Shown here piece by piece: positions 25,501 to 37,804 of a stretch of 64,000 nucleotides of DNA. Both the position numbers and the translations under genes were made by a program. The DNA lies in NCBI GenBank assembly GCA_013339895.1, contig JABACO010000001.1, positions 8,474,020 through 8,538,019 of the forward strand. Reading direction: 5' to 3'. The notes under the pieces were generated by a model, which had not been told where the DNA came from, did not search any database, and worked only from the letters and a program-made list of their open reading frames with translations. How positions within the stretch are numbered: position 1 is the stretch's first letter; every line of letters starts with the position of its first letter. Source of the DNA: Ephydatia muelleri (taxonomy: Eukaryota > Porifera > Demospongiae > Spongillida > Spongillidae).

Positions 25501-26758
25501 GTCCCTGTAAGCTTATACGTACATGCATTTATTCCGTATGTGTAATTTAATCAATAAGAGATTCTGCAGTGTACATGCACTCTCACACGAGAAACTGATC
25601 CACCTCATGGCTAGTGGCCTGCATACTCTTTTTTATTAAATGGAGGAACGCAAATCAAATGCTATCCTCAATTTTGAAACCTCTGTTCACAAGTACTATG
25701 CCACGTGGTGATAGTAGAATTTGAAAACCAGCAGAGAGTGCTCAGCAATGAATTTGTCAGATAGACATTTTCCCCAAGATTTCAAGAGAAATGAAATGGT
25801 GCCTTGTACATCACCAGACACGAGGAGTGTTTGATACCAGCTAACCACTACCGTATGTCCAAACTAACAGGAGGGGTTGGCATTTGATGATGGGAAGTTG
25901 TTCGTTCGTTCCTTGTCCTGTACCATCAAAGCCATTTTGCCTTTCTTGGTCGCAGTACGTGCTCAAGTATAGATTATTGGAAAATTAATCGGTCAACTCC
26001 GCTAAACATCTTGGTGTGTGTCCTACAGACGAGCTCCCATCGCTGTACGTCCTTTCGATATTACATTTAAGGAGCTTGCTGCCTCGTTTAAATATCACAG
26101 AGATCGAGCTCTAACTTATCCTTCGACCTCTCTAAATGGCAACAACTGCATAAGTACTATGAGTTTTTTTTTCTAATCGGCTTTTTCTCTTTAGGATATC
26201 AACGTATACTACCACCGCCACGTTTGTTGATGCACGCTGTATAGGATTCGTTCTCATTGAACTGCATAACCGGTTAGCAATTACTAGTTCGCATTAAAAT
26301 TATATACCATATCGTGTACACGTACACTTATTTAAAAACTGCATGATAGCTGTTCAGTCCAGTATGACACATATTTGAAAAAGGACCCTTTGCATGAAAG
26401 ATCGGAAATTGCGATAAACGTCATGTCCAAGGAGCTAGGAAAAACCATAGCATATGCCTAGACTATGACTTGATTTACGATTGTCAGTTAGTACTGATTT
26501 CTTTTTGTGTCTCACGATTCCTGATAGGTGCGGTGCGTACGTTGCATGTAGTTGAGAAAGAAATCCTCCCACGCTCTCTTACTATCGTGTGCCACTCATG
26601 CAATTGTATCTATAAACAAAACAGTGTGGCGAGATGCATTTGGGCTAGATAAAGCCAAATTAAAGCTGTTCGCAAGAGTCTGCTATCACTTTCTAAAACA
26701 AAGAGCCCTCCTTTGTTTGCCTTCTATCACTGCCCCAATACTTTAGGTGGTTAAAATG
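25501..26758. other. no gene recognised
   Basis: Only short, unrelated open frames. No repeat family or exon could be supported. Confidence 0.45.
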
Positions 26759-27777
26759 CCGGTGTCACGGAATAGATTATCCCCCAATAAATTCATCCCC
26801 CTATTCTGGAATAGATTATCCCCCTAGGATAAATTATTCCGGAATAGTTTATCATCCCTTGGAATAGATTAACCCCCTTCATAAAACGCTCACTCGTGTC
26901 CATTATAACGGATGAATGTAAAAGAATACGACGAAATTGTTCGTTTCCTTGAGAGCAAAGACAGTGAGCAGCGAAATTGGCCTCGGGATGTGTTGGAGTC
27001 AAAAGATGGCAAAGATGCTAAAAGGGCTTATCGACAGAAATGTGAGGGTTTCATAACTGAAGATGACTTGCTTTTCAAGACAAAAAGGCGGAAGAAAGGG
27101 CTGACGTCTGTACATGAGGAAGAAAGGTATCGAGTTGTTATGGTTGACGAGAAGGTTAGACTGCTTGACACCGTTCACAAAGATCCAGCAGGCGGTCACT
27201 TTGGAGTTCATAAAACGTACGTTGTATTATACGTTGTGAATTGGTTTTACTATATCCTTCTACTAGCATGTAAAATCATGAGATAGATCCTGTTAAAGAT
27301 TGTTATTTGATTTATCTATGCTTAGCAGCATAGGAATTCACTATATTGCAATTCTTTTAATTTGAAGCAATCGCTGGTAATTACTTTCTGATGTGTTTCT
27401 TCACTTCATACATGCATGTATGTAGGCAAGAGAAGGTGGCTGAACGTTACTATTGGAAGGGAATGGCCTCAGATATTGCTAGCTATTGCAGCAATTGTCT
27501 AGTGTGTCAAAGGCAGAACAAGATGCCAAAAAAACTTCAGAACTGCATCCTGTTGGTGCCCCAAACCATGCATTTGCTCAATGGGGAATGGACCTGGTGG
27601 GTCCACTTTCTGGTGCAAATGAATGTTTTCTTATGGTTCTAACTGAATATCTAACAAAGTGGGCTGAAGTGTATCCTATACCTAATAAACAAGCAACAAC
27701 AGTGTTCAAATGCCTCAAAAAGGTGATAGGGAGGAATGTGTATGTGTGCTATTACTAACATGCACATCACTTGTTAG

Positions 27778-28225
27778 GAACATCTGCGGCTGATTTGCAA
27801 AAACCTTGTGATATCAGGCTTCTTTGATGTTTACATTCAAGGAAAGCGTGATGGAGTGTTTAGCTCAATAAATCCTACTAAGCTTAAGTCTCTCTTTAAA
27901 AAGTGGCCCATCATTAACTGCAAAGTGGTATGCTGTAGTTATGCATTTATCAATTAGAAACTGTTAAATTCTTCATGAAGGTTGATGCAGTTCAGCACTT
28001 TTTATATGGAATTGCCATTGATGAGGGATATGGAGGCAACAGAGCATACATCCTTGCCTGGGATGTTCTGTACCCAGAGGTAATCTATTCAGATGTTAAT
28101 TATACATAATGCTTTTAATTTAATGTTTCTGTCACTTATAGCTGATGATGTCAATTATTTCCAAGAGCAAAGAAATGAATTATGAAGAAGCAGAATTATA
28201 TTATGTGGACAAACTTTTGAACTGA
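27778..28225 (+). other. exon-like stretches inside the Ginger element
   Basis: Three GT-AG-bounded open pieces follow the integrase region: one with NLVISGFFDVYIQGKRDGVF, one with FLYGIAIDEGYGGNRAYIL and one with KSKEMNYEEAELYYVDKLLN ending in a stop. They do not resemble the expected rest of an integrase. They may be cargo, captured host exons or an unrecognised element domain. Confidence 0.4.
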
Positions 28226-28519
28226 AAGCTTGGATTATTATTGAACCTTGAATAATATGCAGTAATTCCATGCACGAAGCCATTAATTATCACATGCACA
28301 TCAGCAGCAGATTAAAAAATATGTGGAGAACTTTAACTCACACATGGAGCAAAGTACGATGCACCAGCAGTGCACTATATATAGCTGAGCCGTAATAAAC
28401 GTGTTAATGGAATAGTGTGATAGATCAATTCAAAATAAGAGTCCATGTTGCCTCCAGATTATGTTTTACTTCTGATATCAGTGGTACACACGTGTTGCAT
28501 ACCCAGTATACACACGCAC

Positions 28520-28640
28520 GTACATATAAGTTCACGAGAGAGAGAGTGAGAGAGTGAGAGAGAGAGAGAGAGTAAAAGAGAGAGGAAAGAGAGACGAAGA
28601 GGGGGGAGAGAGAAAGAGTAAGAGAGAGAGGAGAGAGAGA

Positions 28641-28677
<37 letters not shown>

Positions 28678-28800
28678 AGAGAGGAGAGAGAGAGAGTAAA
28701 TAGGAGACTAAGGGAGAGAGAGAAAGATAGAGTGGAGTGGAGAGAAAGAAAGAGAGAGGTGGGGGTGGGGCATGGGGGAGAGGGAGAGGAAGAAGAGGGA
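28520..28800. repeat. (GA)n purine tract
   Basis: About 280 bp of imperfect GA repeat just inside the right terminal repeat of the Ginger element. Confidence 0.95.
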
Positions 28801-28935
28801 TGGGGGGGGGGGATTAATCTATTCCGACAAAAAAGGGGGATAAACTATTCCGGAATAATTTATCCGGGGGATAAACCTATTCCGAATAGATTATCCGGGG
28901 ATAATTTATTACGGGGGATAATCTATTTCGTGACA

Positions 28936-29557
28936 CCGCAGCAGGACTAACTTGAAAAATGATAAGAATATTGCATAACTTCTAACTTCTGTCAACAAAG
29001 TTATATCATCATCCCAATCCTGAACTGTGTGCCCCTATACTTTCCTTTTAGCATTTCATTCTCTATTTCAAGGGCTATATGTACCCCCAAAGCAAAAACG
29101 GTCCATAAAACTACATGTAAATCCAATGAACCAGCTTGCTGTCATGACAATGTGCCAAAACGTTAAGACATTGGACTTACATGTCATTTCAATGTGGATC
29201 ATCTTCAAAATTAATGCTGTTTACTTCATGTACCATAAGATTGATTGGATGCCTTTGGTAATGCAAGTGGCGTTTTCCTTTAACATGCACTATCATTGAT
29301 CGCAATGAAATATATTTGGAGGAAAAATAATACATGTAGCTGATTGAGATTGTACTATTAAGGAACTTTGCAAGCAATTGGGGTTTATCTACTTTCATTT
29401 AGGAGGAGGCAAAAACTTCTCAGCTGAGGGAGTGCAACTGGGTCGGAACATCACATCTCATTGAGTTCATATTGAAAGAGCATCTCAGTGGCAGGATAAA
29501 AACATTCAGCATCCTAAGAAATACACTTGCTATATCCATGTATAGATTAGCTAATTA

Positions 29558-29604
<47 letters not shown>

Positions 29605-30900
29605 TGCATGTGCACATGTGTGTTGTGTGTTTATATCCGTCCAATTTCAAATTGGTCTTTTTCTCAAACTATGGCAACAGAAGATGGGATGGAATTTAAT
29701 CACATAAGTGATGATACTGTAATGATGATAATGGATGCAAGTTATGCTTATAATCAAGTGATGCTGATGATGATCATCAAGTGATGATGATCGTCAAGTG
29801 ATGACGACAATCAAGTGATGCATCAAGTGATGATGATCATCCAGTAAAGCCTTTATATTTGTAGGTTCTATAGATAGATGCAAAGCTACGTACACAAATG
29901 CAAATTGTGGGATAGACACATTTCACTTTGCTGAAATTGAGGAGCACTTGGAATAACACCAGCTATTGATTGTGTGTAATCAAGGTGATGGCATTTATCA
30001 ACGTAGGACCTCCTAATGACAAATTTTACACTGCAATTGTATCAACAACACTGTACGTAGTAATGCGACCAATGTTTGTTTGCAGTAGGATATACTGTAA
30101 TGCATGTGTTGCTTCATCAGAAGGATGTCTTGTATCTTCAACGCATACAAATATTAGAGAGTGTCAGAGCCACAAGAATATAGGGCAATGGAACAGTATG
30201 GGGTAATTTTTAGGTCCTATAGATAGATGAACGCTAGGTTCACAAATGCAAATTTTGGGATAGAAACATTTTGCTTTGCTGAAATTCACAACAGCAAGTA
30301 AACATCTTGAATAGCGTACACCCGCTCTAAGCTAAGAGTTTAACTACTATTGTGTAATTTACATTCTGGAGAAATATGTAAAATGTATGATGAATTCACA
30401 CATTGAATTTGATTGATGATAAACAGAGATTGTTTTGTTAGTGCTTGCCATGATTTATTCACAAACGCAATTGTGTTGTTAATAAATATTGTCGAGCACA
30501 CAGCATTTAATTTTGATGTAGTATTCTCAGCACTAGATTCAGTGGACACAATAAATTGTGTAATCAGTGCTAAAGTAGCTCTTGATCCAGAAAAGCCTCT
30601 AGTTTAATGTATTTAATGTGCTAATTTGCAGAACTTTGAGGCAGACATTATCTAGTTCCATTGATGATACGAGTTATGCACCTGGAATCAGTTGTACTGT
30701 TTTTAATATCAACACTAAGAGTGTCAGACGATGTTAATTTATTAAATTTGCTATACGATGACCCAATGCACCCATAGGTTCAGTGCCTAGGTTAACCTAT
30801 GAGACAGGTACATTAATATTTTATTTATTTCAAAAATTATTTTTATTATTCAGTATTTCAGTATTTATCAGTGCAGATCCGCTTCTATATACCTCAACAG
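28936..30900. other. no supported gene; TG tract and short duplications
   Basis: Contains (TG)n at about 29559-29601, a GATGAT/CATCAAGTGATG-type tandem stretch at about 29755-29850, and a duplicated segment of about 90 bp (about 29863-29950 and 30212-30300, sharing CTATAGATAGATG and ACAAATGCAAATT). One open stretch at about 29400-29510 (LIEFILKEHLSGRIK) could be an orphan exon, but no gene could be built. Confidence 0.45.
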
Positions 30901-30916
30901 CTTCTACTTCCATGTC

Positions 30917-31078
30917 TTCTGTACCCATGTGTTCTTCATCCACGTCTTCTGTACCCATGCCTTCTGTATCCATGTCTACTGTACCCATGTGTTCTGTACC
31001 CATGTGTTCTGTACCCATGTTTCTGTACCCATGTCTTCTGTACCCATGTCTTCTGTACCCATGTCTTCTGTACTCTAT
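30917..31078. repeat. 15-bp minisatellite
   Basis: Tandem copies of TCTGTACCCATGTCT and variants (about ten). The Met/Cys/Ser/Val frames on either strand come from the repeat. Confidence 0.92.
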
Positions 31079-31324
31079 CTAATAATAATGTTTTCAAAAC
31101 ACTGCATCGCTACAACACACACTGAATATGCACCGGTAATTATCAGATCATTTAAAAAACATCTTCCTGTTGACATGGGGATGCCAGCTGACTGCCATCT
31201 TGTTTGGAGTTAGCTACAGCAGCAATTTCAATGGCAAGTGTTGTCAAAAACCTGTTTTACACAGATATTATCTTTGGCACTGGTTTCCATGAAGGAAATG
31301 CCTTTGCTCTTTGCTAAATTCTTT

Positions 31325-31745
31325 ATAAAGGGAGAGTGAGAGAGGTGAGAGAGAGGGAGAAAAGAGAGAGAAAGAGAGAGAGAAAAGAGAGAGAGACAGA
31401 ACGTAGAGAGAAGAGATAGAGGACGAGAGAACGAGCGAGAGAGAGAAAGAGGAGAGTGGAAGAGGAAAGAGAGAGAAGAGTGAGAGAGAAAGAGAGAGAG
31501 AAAGAGAGCAAAAAAGAGGAGAGAGGAAAGAGGAGAGAGAAGTATAGGAGAAGGAAAGAGAAAGAGAGAGAAGAGAGAGAAAAAAGAGAGAGCAAAAGAG
31601 AGAGAAAGAGAGAGGATGAAGGGAGGGAGGGGAAGGGAGGGAGGAGAGTGTGTGAGAGATGGAGAGAGAGAGAGGAGAGAGGGAGGGGAGGGAGGAGAGA
31701 GAGAAAAAGTGAGAGAGAAAAAGTGAGAGAGTAAGAGAAACAGGA
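31325..31745. repeat. (GA)n purine tract
   Basis: About 420 bp of G/A-only sequence of variable unit. The coding frames here are artefacts. Confidence 0.95.
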
Positions 31746-31751
31746 GAGTTA

Positions 31752-32260
31752 ATGTTTCAAGAAGTGATGAATGAGAACATTAAAAACTGTATTAGATCAT
31801 CAATCAATGAATCTGAAGCATTTCCCCTATTAATTGCTTTGCTGCACTGTATGTGGACAGAACAAGCGCATGCTGGAATAGTATCAAGACCAGCAGTTGG
31901 ATATGATCAAGTCACAGTGAATTCATACACCTACATAAATAGAAACTGATTTACATATAGCATAGATGTGTATTAGTTTCTGTTTCGGAAATGTATGAGC
32001 TCATTATTAAATTAATCAATATTGAATTGATCACATCAGACCACTGCATCCAATACATCTCCATTGGTTTTGGGGCCATTCCAGCAAAATGTTTTGTTCT
32101 ATCCACATTCAATGAAGCAAGGATGCAGTGCATGGATTTAGTGAATGTATCAATTAATGAGCAAAAATGCTTCAGATTCATTGTTTTAAGATTTAAATAT
32201 ACAGCTATAATCATTCATCACTCCTTATTGATCACTATCAATTGATGCATCCAGTAATGC
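31752..32260. repeat. inverted duplication of about 200 bp
   Basis: The segment 31765-31945 (AATGAATCTGAAGCATTT, GTGGACAGAACAA, TGCTGGAATRG, TATGATCAAGTC) has a diverged reverse-complement partner at about 32025-32240. A spacer of roughly 50-80 bp lies between them. It is non-coding and may be a foldback element. Confidence 0.7.
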
Positions 32261-32425
32261 ATGATGTTTCAATAAATAGAGTCAAGCGCATGATTTTCAC
32301 ATTTTATTTCTACAAAGTGAGGGATAAACCTAACTTTTCAACAGAGAGTGGAATGGTATGTTCATATGTGTTTAAAGTTGCAGCAAATTGTAATGCTATA
32401 CTATTCAGGCATTCTGTTTGCTAAC

Positions 32426-35400
32426 CGGTCCCTTTGATACATCTAGCACTTTGTCTTTGAGGTCACACTTGTTCCCAACCAATATAATCTTTACATCTGA
32501 TTGTGTCTGTATTTTCACTTGATGAATCCAGTGATCTACATCTCGAAAAGACTCCTAGCATAAAGAAAGGTTTCATGGTGAAATGATTTTAACAAATTTA
32601 TCCTTCCATTTGCAGTACACAGCCTGTGCTTTGATGACTATGAGAAAAATGTGTGGAATGCAACAATGCTCATAGGCTTGAAAATGCCATCCAATCAGCC
32701 ATGTATTCTCTTCAATCACATGCATATTACTTATGAGCTGTACAGTGGCAGTAAAAAAAACCATGCTGATTATATGGAACCTGTATAAGTAATGAAGGAC
32801 AATAAGCCCTGGTTTACTGGCTAACAGCCAGGGTTGAAGGCTGAGTGATCAATTCATCCATATTGCAAGAAAGCACAAAAGCATCATCTGAAAGATGATA
32901 TACATTCAGTGGAACATTCCATTAGGGTTATTCTTGTGTGCATTGGATACCAGCTGTAAAATAATGCCTTTTAGCAGCAGTGTCTTGGCTTATATACATT
33001 GTCTGTACCAGCACATACAGGTAATAAAAGTTGTACTGTATTGCGTATTGTTTATCTGTGCTCTTTGTGTCAACCTAGTGAACTTCATATTAATATGCAT
33101 ACCTCATCATTCAAATCATACACAATGACTGCTCCAGCTATGTCTCCAAAGTGTTGGAAGTTATACTGAAATGAAACATGTTGATGGCATAGATAGAAGC
33201 ATGGGTAATACTATTTTGTCATGTGCAAACGTGACTACATTGTACCTAATACTAAACACCTTATATAATGAAACTTCAAACACAATCCTTTGAAATGACA
33301 CAATCATCTATCTAAATGCAGTCTAGAAATATGTGACAAAACAATAGCAAGCAACCAGCTGCAAGTATGATAGGCTGAGTTTAAATTCAATCAAACTATC
33401 TCACAAATTTAAATTGGATCATTACACGTACCCGTAAAAGGTGCCCCACAATCAAGGAAATGTTCTTTTTAAAAAAACAATTCACTATTCTAATAAATTT
33501 TTTACCATTATCATCTTGGATACTAAACTGTCTTGCATTGAGAATGGCCGGACTGTCCCTTTCCAAAGTCACCATGAGTCTGTATTGTAAAGCTATACTG
33601 CCAGGACTTAATCCATCCTTGAGCATGAATAATTAGATTACTTGTGCATTCATGTTATGTAATGTCATGATAAAAATAATAATTTATGTTACAATAATTA
33701 TAACCATAATTATGTTAGGAAATAATATGTTTATATACCGTTTAATGATGGCAAATTTAATAACATAATCATATGAAATATTTAAGCAAATTGCGGATAT
33801 CCTATTTGTGAAGTTTTAAATAAATTCAGATAGTTAATTAATAAACTAAAATCCACTCATTCGAGAATGAGTGACCCCCAATTTCAGTTATTAATTACAA
33901 GTTTAGTTATTCTAAAACATTTAATTATTCCATTTGAAATGTGAATTGGGGAGGGAGGGAGGGGGAGGGGATGGGAGGGAGGCGAGGGAGGGGGGAGGGA
34001 TGGGAGGGAGGGAGGGAGGGAGGGGGGAGGAGGGAGGGAAGGGAGGAGGGAGGGAGGGAGGGAGGGAGGGAGGGAGGAGGGAGGAGAGCGGAGGGAGGGA
34101 GGGAGGGGAGGGGGGAGGGAGGAGGGAGGGAGGGAGGGAGGGAGGAGGAGGGAGGGGGGAGGGAGGGAGGGAGGGAGGGAGGAGGAGGGAGGGAGGAGGG
34201 AGGGAGGGAGGGAGGGAGGCGGGAGGAGGGAGGGAGGGAGGGAGGGAGGGAGGGAGGGAGGGAGGGAGGGAGGAGGAGGGAGGGAGGGAGGGGAGGAGGA
34301 GGGAGGGAGGGGGGAGGGAGGGAGGGAGGGAGGGAGGGAGGGAGGGAGGGAGGGAGGGGGGAGGAGGGAGGAGGGAGGGAGGAGGGAGGGAGGGAGGGAG
34401 GGAGGGAGGGAGGGAGGGAGGAGGGAGGGAGGGAGGGAGGGAGGGCGGGAGGGAGGGAGGGAGGGAGGGAAGGAGGGAGGGAGGAATGGAGCAGGAACAT
34501 TGCTTTTCAGGTTGCTTCCTAGCACTAGGGTTGGGTGGGACCATTTTCTACAAACCCAATACATTCATGTCTGGCATAGACCTCTGTACAAGAAGCTATG
34601 CCCTGTGGATTTTCCCGCTCACACTGTGGACCTTGGTAAAAGCATTAAATGTCTTGGTACTATTTCACATTAACAATATGGCTTACACAAATTGTGTATG
34701 AAAAGTCACCATAATTATTATACGTTCTTCTAATTTGAATTGATTGTTATAGTGACCACTAATATAACTATGTGCGGTGAATTTTTCTTTATTGTGGGAC
34801 ACCCTGTTATAATGATAGCACACTAGATGCAAGCAATAACACCACACCCATGTACACAGAAACATGTAATTTTTCAATATAATCATTATCTGTCGATATG
34901 CAAGGTGTGATAAATGGTTAATTTGAAGACAGACGCTTAGAAATACAGACTTACAACTTCAATATTCAACTCAAGTGACGTTCCTTGATGACACTGTGTA
35001 TCTATGACCCCCCTTCAATCTTACCTGTGGAGGTGGTAATGCAGTGTTAGAAGTGTGGTATTGCACTCGAAGCATTTGCCTATCTTGTAGACGACTTGCT
35101 TCATCTGTGAAAATATCTTCCTGTAAGAGTGATGGATAGGGTTAGAAGTAATGAGCTTTGTTCAGTATTGGAACACCAGGACAGCATGCATTGTAAAAAT
35201 GCATGCTATCATATACATTTTGCCAGCTTACTGTCAAATTGGACCTTAGCTGTCTCCGAAATTTTACCCCACCATATATTCAATACAACATACTAGGTGT
35301 TCACAAATGAAGGCAATGGTTTTAAATGAATGATTCTTAGTTCAATTATAATAGAAATGAATTGATGGTATGCTGTGCGGACGTTGGGCAAATTAGAATT

Positions 35401-36835
35401 ATTATTAAAATCTGACTACCTATAATTGATGCAAAGATAAAATCAAATACTTTCTAAATAATTAATGCGATCTAATAATGTAGACAACTTTAATAAATTA
35501 GAGAACATTATAAACTACACAGTAACCTGAATTAAAGTTTGTGAATTACCAAATTAAATTTTACATTTTCACAAACTTTAATTCAGGTTACTGTGTAGTA
35601 GTTCCAATTACTTAAGTGTACTCTAAATTAATCTATGAAAACACTAAAAATACAGTGCTTTAAATGACTTTGACATTTAAGAACTCTATTATACAATACC
35701 AAATCAAATGATGGTTTTTCTTCATTTCATAGTTGACTTACTGGATATGTTTATTAAAATAAGTTATCAATAAATAAACAAAATATCAAATAATGATGTT
35801 AAAATTTAATAACTTAGTATTGATATGTTCCACTGCCTATTAACTTGCGCTACTATGTATAATTATTAACATTGATTGTATAACCTCCATCTTGACAAAA
35901 TGATACAAGGGCTTTGAACATGTTGATTTATGAGGGTTGTGATATAATTACCTAACAGGTTGCAACAATCTAAATATAATTGAATTAGATTTAAATTTGT
36001 AGTGCAATCCATATGAAAACAGGTTTTATTAAATTGTATTGGGGTCATTCCAAGGGTGATGAGCAAGAGTTGTTACCTCTTCCAATTTTGCTCCAATTTC
36101 TCATATATATGTTGGTCTTGATATGAAGCACATTTATTGGTTTAATAACGTTAAAGGTTTACGAAATACACGCCACTGAATGATTAATGAAAATTTGCCA
36201 TTTTGAACACACATTTTGTATAATGACAGATATGAGTATTCAAGGTTGCGTGCACCTTTCATGGAAAAAAATGAATTATTCAGTGACGAGCATTTCATAA
36301 GCCATTGAAGTTATTAACACAATAAATGGTACAAGTTACTCTCATATCAAGAACAACATATGAGCATAATCGGAAGAGGCGAAGTCACAACTCTTGCTTA
36401 TCCACCATGGAATGACCCTATCAACACTACGGCAACAACATTAAAAAAAAACAACTGGCATTCTTCACACTGTGGGATCGATACTGATTTAAAAAATCTC
36501 ACGGTCCGGGGGTACTCTTAACGGTCAGCAATTACTAATCCCAGTTAGGGCGACGACATGACTTACATACATACAACAACATATACAACATCGGCTTTAC
36601 AGGGTTGTTGCGATTTAATGCTTCAAATTACGTAAGCCTCGGAGGTATAATACAAAACAAAAGACATTTCACTGCACATATAGCAATGCAAATAGGTACT
36701 TCTCCCCCTACTATTCATTTAACAGCTAACCTATCCTTATTTTATACGGTCCTGAACTCGACGTGACAAAATCATACTTACCACAAGCCGTAGCAGAAGC
36801 GATGCCTTGCCAACACCCCGGTCACCGAACAGCAT
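32426..36835 (-). CDS. divergent Rab-like small GTPase
   Basis: Minus-strand exons: about 36782-36835 or longer ([19 protein letters not shown], a P-loop GxxxxGKS-like motif with Ala-Ser at the end), 35025-35120 ([15 protein letters not shown]), 34955-34993 (TSLELNIEV), 33103-33165 ([16 protein letters not shown], the Rab strand after G3) and about 32426-32554 ([20 protein letters not shown], followed by the G4 motif NKCDL). The order and splice sites support one gene. Unusual points: the switch-I region is long and lacks a clear conserved Thr, and I could not find an exon for the G3 motif WDTAGxE. The exon or exons for the G5 motif and a prenylated C-terminus are also missing. It could be a Rab-like protein with a micro-exon I missed, or a degenerate copy. 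A membrane-trafficking role is inferred from the family only. Confidence 0.72.
33945..34492. repeat. (GGGA)n / (GGGAGGA)n tract
   Basis: About 550 bp consisting almost only of GGGAGGGA/GGGAGGA units on the plus strand, inside an intron of the minus-strand Rab-like gene. It is strongly G-quadruplex-prone on plus and polypyrimidine in the transcript. The very long Gly/Arg/Glu and Pro/Ser frames are artefacts. Confidence 0.97.
35440..35990 (+). repeat. AT-rich dispersed repeat C, copy 2
   Basis: Homologous to 12200-12760 and, inverted, to 63240-63800. It contains a perfect 31-bp hairpin: ACTACACAGTAACCTGAATT.. at 35514-35544 and its complement at 35569-35599. It lies in an intron of the Rab-like gene. 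Confidence 0.85.
36042..36419. mobile_element. 378-bp near-palindromic foldback element
   Basis: Ends GGGTCATTCCAAGGGTGATG and its near complement (GCAAGAGTTGT is conserved just inside). The two halves are imperfect reverse complements over almost the whole length (CTCTTCC, GATATGA, CACTGAAT). Non-coding. It lies in the first intron of the Rab-like gene. Confidence 0.82.
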
Positions 36836-36839
36836 CACT

Positions 36840-37718
36840 TTGCTTAATGCTGCGCGATGTGCTATTCTGTAACCCACAAGACACCGTTTTATCTGTGCTT
36901 ATGTTACCATACAAACTCACGCCCATTTTGTGGTTGTTTACTTAACATCAAAGCCCCGAAAGGGGTGGATCTTGAATATATTGCATTCCTCCACAATGAG
37001 CCTCTCATGCTATTGTATATATAAGCACTCAGTGCAATGTATGTGTTTAAATGCAAAATCAGTGAAGAACCGAGCATTGCAGACGGTAAGGTTATCATTG
37101 TCCATCCATTCTGCTGGGCCTTTCTGGGCGTATCGGGTGGGGGGGCTGCATTTCAAACAGATACCCGTGCTGGCTCCCAATCTCTTAAAGAACAACCCAT
37201 GAGCGTCATGCGCGATTTGAGATAGACGGCCTATCTAGATGTGCGCGGTGTATGAACGCTCATCGGCTGACTGATTTCACATTGATCAATATGGTTTCAC
37301 TTAATTCAATGCAAAGCGGGGTGCGCATTGGAGACAACACTGCTTGCTGAATGGGACGTTCATGACATGTACGATTGAGACTTGGCTTGAAACGATTGAC
37401 GGCAAACTACAATTGAGCGCTGATATCCGTGGTTCCCACAAAGCCTACAAAGTGAACAACAATACATTTGTTTGGCAGTCTATGCATTCTGTACTGACAC
37501 GCACTGTTTTATTTGTTGCATGAATCTAACTAACGAAACATTCAGCGCCTTACAACTCCATGAAAGAAATCCGATATCGCAGTGCGTAAGCGAGAGGACC
37601 TTTCAGACTTCAAAAAAACTTGAAATCATGAGTTAGGTCACTTTCGCGGGAATCGAATCTCATATGTAATTTTTAATTTAATCCCGACCTCTAAGGTCGG
37701 CTGACTCCCCCCAACATA
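36840..37718. other. 5' flank of the Rab-like gene; no other gene
   Basis: Overlapping short frames around 36930-37225 on both strands lack any recognisable domain. Presumed promoter region of the Rab-like gene; no defined element seen. Confidence 0.4.
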
Positions 37719-37804
37719 TAGTCTCGTTACCCAAACCTGTTTACGTATAAGCATTATCGCATAATGTATAATGCTATGACGCAAACAGGTCTGGTACGAG
37801 ACTA
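37719..37804. mobile_element. 86-bp palindromic MITE
   Basis: TAGTCTCGTTACCCAAACCT at the left mirrors the right end (CAGGTCTGGTACGAGACTA). The centre is CATTATCGCATAATGTATAATG. This is the complete member of the family seen in part at 14225 and 18094. Confidence 0.85.

Larger units (their letters stand above)
26763..28935 (+). mobile_element. Ginger1-type integrase DNA transposon
   Basis: The ends read TGTCACGGAATAGATTATCC and its near complement, within terminal inverted repeats of about 120-130 bp (26763-26885 and 28803-28935) built of repeated AATAGATTATCCCC words. TGTCA fits the 5'-TGTNR terminus and the flanks CCGG (left) and CCGC (right) fit the CCGG target of Ginger1 elements. Inside, an H2C2-type zinc-binding module (about 27170-27530: GGHFGVHKT, YYWKGM, YCSNCLVCQRQ) precedes the start of an integrase core (about 27580-27720: WGMDLVGPLSG, AEVYPIPNKQ), as in Gypsy-like integrases. 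An intron-like gap splits the module. The rest of the core is not recognisable, and the copy looks broken in at least one place. Confidence 0.85.

Noticed and set aside
30783-31125. Possible secreted Met/Ser/Val-repeat protein
   Set aside because: The repeat region is a 15-bp minisatellite; a 15-bp unit is open in every frame by chance, and the flanks show no exon.
33884-34701. Open frames of 190-255 codons on both strands (Gly/Arg/Glu and Pro/Ser)
   Set aside because: Entirely produced by the GGGA repeat, which has no stops in any frame.
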